From positions 2,008,001 through 2,072,000 of the forward strand of contig OY282382.1 of the NCBI GenBank assembly GCA_958295905.1: DNA of 64,000 nucleotides, given 5' to 3'. Shown here piece by piece: positions 58,658 to 64,000 of this stretch. This DNA is from an uncultured Vicinamibacterales bacterium (lineage in GTDB: Bacteria; Acidobacteriota; Vicinamibacteria; Vicinamibacterales; UBA8438). The notes under the pieces are model-generated. The model did no database searches. It worked only from the letters and a program-made list of their open reading frames with translations, and was not told where the DNA came from. The translations under genes and the position numbers were made by a program. Within the stretch, counting starts at the first letter, position 1. The number at the start of each line of letters is the position of its first letter.

Positions 58658-59095
58658 CTATCGGGCTTCCAGCTGGGCCAGGCGCAGGTCCATTTCGGCG
58701 AACTTGGCGTTGGTTTCGGCCTTGAATTCGTCGAACTGGCGGGTGAGCGAGAGCACCGCTTCGGCGAGAATGCGCAACTGCGCTTCCAGGCGTTCGGCAA
58801 CCGCGTTGAAGTGCGCCCGCGTGCGCTCGCCCTCGGCCAGCAACTCTTCCTTCGTGGCGAGTCGGGCGACTTCCTGCCGCAACTCCTCCTTCGTGGCGAG
58901 TCGGGCGACCTCCTGCCGCAACTCCTCCTTCGTGGCGAGTCGGGCGACTTCCTGCCGCAACTCCTCCTTCGTGGCGAGTCGGGCGACCTCCTGCCGCAAC
59001 TCCTCCTTCGTGGCGAGGGTTCGCAGAATCTGCTCGATCCGACCCAACCGGCGATCTACGTCTTGGAGTACTTCCTCCATCGTTCGGCGATCCAC
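58658..59095 (-). CDS. Coiled-coil protein with tandem 13-residue repeats
   Basis: A 145-residue protein, GTG at 59095 after AGAGAG (ATG at 59080 is an alternative). VLQDVDRRLGRIEQILRTL leads into five copies of LATKEELRQEVAR (the last ending EELLAEGER), then FNAVAERLEAQLRILAEAVL and SLTRQFDEFKAETNAKFAEM. The whole chain is a parallel coiled coil by heptad pattern, like DUF1640/tail-fibre-type stalk proteins. No membrane segment or signal. Function unknown. Confidence 0.7.
   Translation of the reverse strand: MDRRTMEEVLQDVDRRLGRIEQILRTLATKEELRQEVARLATKEELRQEVARLATKEELRQEVARLATKEELRQEVARLATKEELLAEGERTRAHFNAVAERLEAQLRILAEAVLSLTRQFDEFKAETNAKFAEMDLRLAQLEAR
58823..59017 (-). repeat. Five tandem 39-bp repeats
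   Basis: The unit (CTCCTCCTTCGTGGCGAGTC, GGGCGACTTCCTGCCGCAA) is nearly identical in all copies, differing mainly at one C/T, so the expansion is recent. It encodes LATKEELRQEVAR. Confidence 0.93.
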
Positions 59096-59375
59096 GGCAA
59101 CTCTCTTTCGCCCGCCGTGACAACGGTGCGGACGCCGTCGTCGAGAGGGTATGCATCCTATCATCGGTTCCATGGCACGCGTATGGAGCAAACGGCGTGC
59201 CACCGGATGTCCGCCGCTCCGCGCACGAAGGGGTTCCGCGGTCTCGGCCGGAGGTTCGCGGGCGCGATCGGTCCGGGCTGGCCCCGGCGGGACGGATCGG
59301 ACAGAATGGGATGCGCCGGCCGCGTTCGCCGTCGGCGTGGCATTCCGCCCGGCATCGGCGACCTGCGGGTGTTCC

Positions 59376-60356
59376 ATGGCCTGTCGTCCTTCGCGCGTCG
59401 TCGTTCCCGGCGTCGTGTTGCTCGTCGCGCTCGGTATCGCTCCGATCGGGACGGCGCAGCCGGCCCCGGCCGATCCCCGGCCTCTGTCGCTGGACGATCT
59501 GGCCGCGCTCGACGCGCTGCTCGACGGGGAGGAGGCGGAGACCGCGGCCCTGCTCGATACCGGCGCGGTCGTCGACGTCGCCATCCTGGGGATCGTCCTC
59601 GCGTTCGCGGTGTTCAGCTTCCTGCGCAAGGACGACCGGCTGAAGGTCGTCAGCCTCGCGCTGTCGGTCGCCTACCTGGGGTTCGTCAAGGCGAGCCTGG
59701 TGTCGGTCGTCGATATCTTCGGGGCGATGCGCGCGAGCCTGCCGGCGTGGCAGGACGGTCAGGCCTACTATCTCCTCATCGGGTTCACGCTGGTCTCGAC
59801 GGTGCTCTGGGGGCGTCTGTACTGCGGGCGGATCTGCGCATTCGGGGCCCTCACGCAGCTCATGGACCGGGTGGTGCCGGCGAGGCTGCGGATCGAGCCC
59901 CCGGCGTGGCTCGACCGGCGCCTCGTCCATCTGAAGTACGGGGTCCTCGCGGTCGCGGTGCTGTACGTCCTCGCGGGCGGCGACACCCTGGTGTACCGCT
60001 ACATCGAGCCGTTCTGGATGTTCACGCTGAGCGGCAGCGCGCTGATGTGGACGCTGCTCGCGCTGCTGCTGCTCGCGACGGTGTTCGTGCGCAACCTCTA
60101 CTGCCGCTATCTCTGTGCGGTCGGGGCCGGCCTCGGGCTGCTGTCCAACCTCACCGTCTTCCGCATCAAGCGCTGGAGCGAGTGCGCGACGTGCAAGCTC
60201 TGCGAGAAGACCTGCGAGTGGGGGGCCATCGACGGCCCGAAGATTCTCGTCAGCGAATGCGTGCGGTGCGACGACTGCGAGCGGCTGTACGCCGACGAGG
60301 ATCGCTGCCCGCACTGGCTGATTCAGAAGCGGGCGGCCCGGGCGGCCCGCGGGTGA
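59376..60356 (+). CDS. NosR/NapH-type membrane ferredoxin
   Basis: A 326-residue membrane protein. After a signal-like first helix come segments near 60-80 and 120-140, WGRLYCGRICAFGALTQL (CxxxC loop), two more helices, VRNLYCRYLCAVGAGLGL (second CxxxC), and a C-terminal pair of 4Fe-4S sites: CATCKLCEKTCEWGAI and CVRCDDCERLYADEDRCPHW. This is the C-terminal half of NosR-like proteins without the FMN domain, which here is on separate proteins. The ATG at 59376 is weakly served (GGGTG). It is followed 10 bp later by a cytochrome c gene. Confidence 0.83.
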   Translation: MACRPSRVVVPGVVLLVALGIAPIGTAQPAPADPRPLSLDDLAALDALLDGEEAETAALLDTGAVVDVAILGIVLAFAVFSFLRKDDRLKVVSLALSVAYLGFVKASLVSVVDIFGAMRASLPAWQDGQAYYLLIGFTLVSTVLWGRLYCGRICAFGALTQLMDRVVPARLRIEPPAWLDRRLVHLKYGVLAVAVLYVLAGGDTLVYRYIEPFWMFTLSGSALMWTLLALLLLATVFVRNLYCRYLCAVGAGLGLLSNLTVFRIKRWSECATCKLCEKTCEWGAIDGPKILVSECVRCDDCERLYADEDRCPHWLIQKRAARAARG

Positions 60357-60366
60357 GGAGCACATC

Positions 60367-60894
60367 GTGAAGCCGGGCCGCCCCCTCGTCACGCCCCGCC
60401 GCACGGGCGCCTTGCGCCCGCCGGCGCCTCCTCTGGTCTCGGCGCAAGGCGGGGTCCCGCCGCGGGCCGCCGCCAATCGCACCGCCGTCGCGCTGCTGGT
60501 GGCGGTTGTCGCGGTCGTGGCGGGCGCCGGCGCCGCCGGGCAGGGCCGCACCGTGTGGGACGGCGTCTACACCGCCGATCAGGCCCGCCGCGGCGCCGAA
60601 GCCTACGAGCAGGCGTGCGCCGAGTGTCACGGGGCCGATCTCGGCGGCGGGGACATGGCGCCGAGCCTGGCCGGGGTGGAGTTCGTCTACAACTGGCACG
60701 GGTTCTCGGCCCGCGACCTGTTCGAGCGGCTGCGGGTCTCGATGCCCCCGGCCCAGCCCAACCGCGTGAGCCGGCGGGAGAAGGCCGACATCCTCGCGTT
60801 CATCTTCGAGGTGAACGGCATGCCCGCCGGGGACGCGGAGCTGGCCGGCCGGTCCGGCCCGCTCGGTGCGATTCGGTTCCTCGCCGAGCCGTAG
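60367..60894 (+). CDS. Exported cytochrome c
   Basis: A 175-residue protein, GTG start. The hydrophobic signal/anchor (TAVALLVAVVAVVAGAGAAG) comes only at 39-58; the haem site is CAECH (84-88) with a GADLGGGDMAPSLAG loop giving the Met ligand. The N-terminal 36 residues contain an interspersed repeat copy, so a later start is possible. It lies 10 bp after the membrane ferredoxin and is its likely redox partner. Confidence 0.82.
   Translation: MKPGRPLVTPRRTGALRPPAPPLVSAQGGVPPRAAANRTAVALLVAVVAVVAGAGAAGQGRTVWDGVYTADQARRGAEAYEQACAECHGADLGGGDMAPSLAGVEFVYNWHGFSARDLFERLRVSMPPAQPNRVSRREKADILAFIFEVNGMPAGDAELAGRSGPLGAIRFLAEP
60434..60470 (+). repeat. Interspersed repeat copy 10, within a coding start
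   Basis: CTGGTCTCGGCGCAAGGCG, GGGTCCCGCCGCGGGCCGC, aligned to the core consensus without gaps. It encodes residues 23-35 of the cytochrome c precursor, before the signal peptide. Confidence 0.55.
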
Positions 60895-60935
60895 CCGGTG
60901 GGGGCCGCGTCCCGCCGGACCGCCGGCCCCGCCCG

Positions 60936-62411
60936 TCAGTCGGTGGCCGCCTCCCGGGGCGGGGGGGACTGAATCGCCTTCGCCCCGGTCCAGAGGGCGC
61001 CGGCCATCAGCAGCAGGATCACGAGCCAACCCATCGCGCCGGTGAACATCGCCCGGCTGAACGCCGCCCAGGTGATGGGGAACTGGGTGAGCACGTCCCA
61101 CCGTTCGGTCATCCAGTGCCAGCTCGTATGCGCGACCAGCGTGGACAGGAGAATGGTGCCGACACGTTCGGCCACCACGTAGCGGAAGAGCAGGTGCAGC
61201 CCCGGCACGAGCACCACCAGGACCAGGAGCTGCCCGAGTTCGACGCCGATGTTGAAGGACAGCAGCGACGTGATCAGGTGCGAGCCGGCGAACTGCAGGG
61301 TCTCGCGCAGCGCGAAAGAGAACCCGAAGCCGTGCACCAGCCCGAAGATGAACGTGATGGTCCACCGGCGCTCCATGTTGGCGCCGACGATGTTCTCGAG
61401 CGCCATGTACACGATGGACATGGCGATCAGGGTCTCGACGAGCGGCGGGAACCACAGCGCGTCGGGCGCCAGGTCGTAGGCCGAGGCGATCAAGGTCACC
61501 GAGTGGGCGACGGTGAAGGCGGTGACGATGATCGCGAGCGGCCGGAACCGCCGGAACGGGATGACCAGGCAGGCGAGAAACAGCAGGTGGTCGGTGCCGT
61601 CCAGGATGTGCTCGAAGCCCATCGCGATGAACCGGAACGCGGCTTGGTGCCAGCGCGGGTCGAGGCGGACGACGCCCGGGTCGCCCCGCAGCTCGAACGC
61701 CCGCTCGGCGCCGCCCGGGGGGAGGAATCGCAGGACCGTGATCACCCGCAGACCCATCCGTTCGAAGCTCGGCCGGATCGAGAACTCGGACTGGTCCGAC
61801 TGGATCTCGTAGTCGAACAGGACGTCGAGCATCGCCTGTTGCCACACGATCTGGGTCGTGGCGGGCAGCAGGGGACCCTGGACGTGGGCCAGCGCGCCTT
61901 CCCAGGTCTCGAAGGAGCGGTTCGACGGCAGGGAGATCCTGATTGCGGTGATCGCCGGCTCGGGGAGCGGGTCGCCGTTCTCGAAGATCCGGACCTCCTG
62001 CCCCATCCAGACCATCGCGGCGTCGGTGAACTCGTCCCGCCCGCGCGCCCGCTCGAAGTCCAGGTAGCCCGGCCCGGTGGTCGGGAACGCCATGTCCGAC
62101 AGGGCCTCCAGCGGCACCCGCACGATCAGTCGCAGGCGTTGGCCTTCCGGCTTGACGAACGTCTGCACCGTCACGTCGCCCGGAATGTCGTGGGCCGACT
62201 GGGTGGCGGGGAACGCCAGGAGCAGGGCGGCGATCGCGGCCCCGCGGACGAGGAGCCCGCGGGGCGCGGGCCGCTGCGGACCGGCGCTTCCCGCATCGGC
62301 GGCGCCCGGTCGCGGGCTGCCGCCGGCGCGCCGGGGCGGGCGGGCGGGACGGGGCGAACGGCCCGACTCGGGGCGTTCGCGGGCCGGCATCGAAAAGGTA
62401 GCGCAATTCAT
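60936..62411 (-). CDS. HupE/UreJ-type membrane protein
   Basis: A 491-residue protein with a basic N-terminus, one signal-like helix (GLLVRGAAIAALLLAFPATQ before SAHDIPGDV), an exported beta domain (about 65-260), and a C-terminal set of six to seven helices. FRFIAMGFEHILDGTDHLLF has the His/Asp metal site of HupE/UreJ-2 proteins; AFTVAHSVTLIASAY and IFGLVHGFGFSFAL add further His. It may be a metal transporter or sensor. The ATG at 62411 lies 10 bp after a -10-like TATACT, so the message may be leaderless; an ATG at 62390 is an alternative. Confidence 0.78.
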   Translation of the reverse strand: MNCATFSMPARERPESGRSPRPARPPRRAGGSPRPGAADAGSAGPQRPAPRGLLVRGAAIAALLLAFPATQSAHDIPGDVTVQTFVKPEGQRLRLIVRVPLEALSDMAFPTTGPGYLDFERARGRDEFTDAAMVWMGQEVRIFENGDPLPEPAITAIRISLPSNRSFETWEGALAHVQGPLLPATTQIVWQQAMLDVLFDYEIQSDQSEFSIRPSFERMGLRVITVLRFLPPGGAERAFELRGDPGVVRLDPRWHQAAFRFIAMGFEHILDGTDHLLFLACLVIPFRRFRPLAIIVTAFTVAHSVTLIASAYDLAPDALWFPPLVETLIAMSIVYMALENIVGANMERRWTITFIFGLVHGFGFSFALRETLQFAGSHLITSLLSFNIGVELGQLLVLVVLVPGLHLLFRYVVAERVGTILLSTLVAHTSWHWMTERWDVLTQFPITWAAFSRAMFTGAMGWLVILLLMAGALWTGAKAIQSPPPREAATD

Positions 62412-62421
62412 GAGGTTTACA

Positions 62422-62427
62422 AGTATA
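62422..62427 (-). promoter_or_regulatory. -10 element of a possibly leaderless transcript
   Basis: TATACT on the minus strand, 10-15 bp before the HupE-like ATG, with no ribosome binding site in between. A transcript start 6-7 bp downstream would leave only about 5 untranslated bases. Confidence 0.35.
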
Positions 62428-62615
62428 CTGGCGACTCTCGGCAGCAGGGGGGGCCATGCGCTCCCGGTCTGTACGGCGTGGTTGTGGTTCTCGTCCGGAG
62501 CGGCGCGGTTCAGACGTGCGGTTCAATCGTACGCGTTCGGGGCCTGACGGCCCTTGCTACATGAGGTAGCCGGCGCGGGTCGGCGCAGGGCGCCGGGTTC
62601 AAGGGAGGAATGTCC

Positions 62616-63893
62616 ATGAATCGGAAGCAGCATTTTCTATTTGCAGGCGCGCTGGCGGCGGCCGCGCTGGTCGTGGTGACCGCCACCGGCGCCCAGGAGC
62701 AGGGGGGCGGGAGCGCCGCGCTCTCGATGGACCCGAACGACGGCGTCCCGACGTTCGAGGTCGATCCGTTGTTTCCGAAGAACCTGCCGAACCACTGGCT
62801 GATGGGGCCGACCATCGGCGTCGACGTCGATGCCGATGATCACATCTGGATCGTGCATCGGAACACCGCCAATCAGTTCGTCCTGAACACCGAGATCGGC
62901 ATGACCACCGACCCGCCGGTCGCGGAGTGCTGCCAGCCCGGTCCCCCGGTCCTCGAGTTCGACCAGGAGGGGAACCTGCTGCAGGCTTGGGGCGGCCCGG
63001 GCACGGAGACGGGCGACTACGTGTGGCCGGTGTCGAACCACGGGATCGCCATCGACGGTATGAACAACGTCTGGATCGGCGGCAACGGCGGCCCCGACTC
63101 GCACGTGGTGAAGTTCGACCACCAGGGCAACTTCCTGATGCAGGTCGGCGCCGCCAACGCCCGCATGAACGGCCCCGTCAGCGAGCGCACGGGTCAGCCG
63201 ACCCCGCAGCGCGACAGCCACGCCACCAACAGCTTCGGCCGGGTCGCCGAGATCGGCATCGACAACGAGGCCAACGAGGCGTACTTCGCCGACGGCTACT
63301 TCAACCGCCGGGTCGCGATCGTCGACATGGATTCCGGCGAGGTCAAGCGGTTCTGGGGCGCCTACGGCAACGATCCGGACGACGGCCTCGACCTCGGCCG
63401 CTACGAGCCCGGCGGCGAGCCCGCGTCGCAGTTCCGCGGTCCCGTGCACTGCGCGGTGATCGCCGACGACGGCCTCGTGTACGTCTGCGACCGCGCGGAA
63501 GACCGCATCCAGATCTTCCAGAAGGACGGGACGTTCGTCTCCGAGCACATCGTGGCCCCGCTCACCCGCTCGCAGGGGTCGACCTGGGATCTCGCCTTCT
63601 CGCACGATCCCGAGCAGCGCTGGATGTACCTGGCCGACGGCCAGAACATGAAGGTCTACATCATCCAGCGCGACACGATGGAGGTGCTGACCGCGTTCGG
63701 CGACGGCGGGCGCCAGCCCGGCATGTTCTTCGCGGTGCACAGCATCGCCACCGACTCGGACGGCAACATCTACACCACCGAGACCTACGAGGGATCGCGG
63801 CTGCAGAAGTTCGTGTTCAAGGGCTACGGGCCGGTGCCGGAAGGCGCGGAGGGCATCAACAGCCAGGGCGTGCTCTGGCCGACCGGGAACTAG
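62616..63893 (+). CDS. Exported NHL-type beta-propeller
   Basis: A 425-residue protein with a signal peptide (FLFAGALAAAALVVVTATGA). Repeats such as IGVDVDADDHIWIVHRNTAN, VLEFDQEGNLLQAWGGPG, GIAIDGMNNVWIGGNGG and HSIATDSDGNIYTTETYEGS are NHL blades, forming a six-bladed propeller. Of two ATGs 6 bp apart, the second (62616) has GGAGGA at proper spacing. The family includes peptidylglycine lyase-like proteins, but catalytic residues cannot be assigned here. Confidence 0.8.
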   Translation: MNRKQHFLFAGALAAAALVVVTATGAQEQGGGSAALSMDPNDGVPTFEVDPLFPKNLPNHWLMGPTIGVDVDADDHIWIVHRNTANQFVLNTEIGMTTDPPVAECCQPGPPVLEFDQEGNLLQAWGGPGTETGDYVWPVSNHGIAIDGMNNVWIGGNGGPDSHVVKFDHQGNFLMQVGAANARMNGPVSERTGQPTPQRDSHATNSFGRVAEIGIDNEANEAYFADGYFNRRVAIVDMDSGEVKRFWGAYGNDPDDGLDLGRYEPGGEPASQFRGPVHCAVIADDGLVYVCDRAEDRIQIFQKDGTFVSEHIVAPLTRSQGSTWDLAFSHDPEQRWMYLADGQNMKVYIIQRDTMEVLTAFGDGGRQPGMFFAVHSIATDSDGNIYTTETYEGSRLQKFVFKGYGPVPEGAEGINSQGVLWPTGN

Positions 63894-63895
63894 GA

Positions 63896-64000
63896 GTCTG
63901 CGCCGCAGGAAATTATGACCACCATATGTTGCGCAAGCGCCGGCGATTGACCGCTACATATTGTGCCAGATCGGATCAAAAACCGTTCTGCGGCGCAGAC
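63896..64000. mobile_element. Small inverted-repeat element (MITE candidate)
   Basis: GTCTGCGCCGCAG (63896-63908) and its perfect inverse CTGCGGCGCAGAC (63988-64000) enclose 79 bp without a gene. The inner part is richer in A+T than the surroundings. The right end is exactly the window edge, so it could also be the start of a larger structure, and no target duplication can be checked. Confidence 0.55.

Noticed and set aside
1..64000. CRISPR arrays, rRNA and tRNA genes
   Set aside because: No regularly spaced direct repeats with unique spacers were seen, and no ribosomal or transfer RNA signature. The tandem repeats present are coding or single pairs.

Overview
The window is GC-rich chromosomal DNA. 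Most genes have strong Shine-Dalgarno sites (GGAGG-type) and many overlap by GTGA or ATGA. The gene set suggests an aerobic heterotroph of the phylum Acidobacteriota, probably near Vicinamibacteria. The clues are the decayed C-terminus of an FtsX/ADOP-type permease, many exported beta-propeller proteins, a DUF6351 (tannase-like) hydrolase, an SPFH plus ribbon-helix-helix pair and a MoxR/DUF58/VWA cluster. This assignment is inference; there is no rRNA or tRNA in the window.

Layout. 1-7.8 kb is a transposon pile-up: an IS21 element (istA, istB and a cysteine-rich passenger ORF) lies inside an IS110 transposase gene, followed by an intact IS110 transposase and an IS4-type element whose transposase is frameshifted. 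8.0-10.5 kb is a strikingly AT-rich TIR-STAND gene, a likely abortive-infection defence gene of foreign origin. 10.9-12.0 kb holds relics of an IS630 transposase and an ADOP permease. 12.1-26.1 kb is ordinary chromosome: a cytochrome c/copper monooxygenase-like protein, SPFH and RHH proteins, a 2OG-Fe(II) oxygenase, a class III aminotransferase, a DUF6351 hydrolase, an LVIVD-repeat protein, YkvA and a PQQ-like propeller. 26.6-34.8 kb carries a likely decaprenylphosphoryl-arabinose pathway (HAD-UbiA fusion, DprE1, DprE2 and a polytopic membrane protein that may be a glycosyltransferase) around a divergent korAB pair. nth follows, then a two-gene AAA-ATPase/DUF4276 cassette at 35.9-37.8 kb that looks like a defence system.

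37.9-55.4 kb contains a MoxR-DUF58 pair (52.9-55.4 kb) and an MxaA/C/K/L-like membrane and VWA set (39.3-43.6 kb). Together they resemble a split mxaRSACKL-type cluster, with PQQ-type propellers beside it. The 9 kb between the two halves is accessory DNA: a quinoprotein dehydrogenase, an alpha/alpha-toroid protein, an Asp/Asn hydroxylase, a B-lectin lipoprotein with a 58-fold Gly-Asp linker, a PIN/Phd toxin-antitoxin pair, and relics of DUF4338, IS4 and IS91 elements. 55.5-60.9 kb resembles a NosR-type electron-transfer chain split into separate proteins (two FMN-binding proteins, a membrane ferredoxin and a cytochrome c). A HupE-like protein and an NHL-type propeller close the window.

Across all this a short interspersed repeat (core about 35 bp, about ten copies) recurs, often next to gene starts. 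The last 105 bp form a 13-bp inverted-repeat element.
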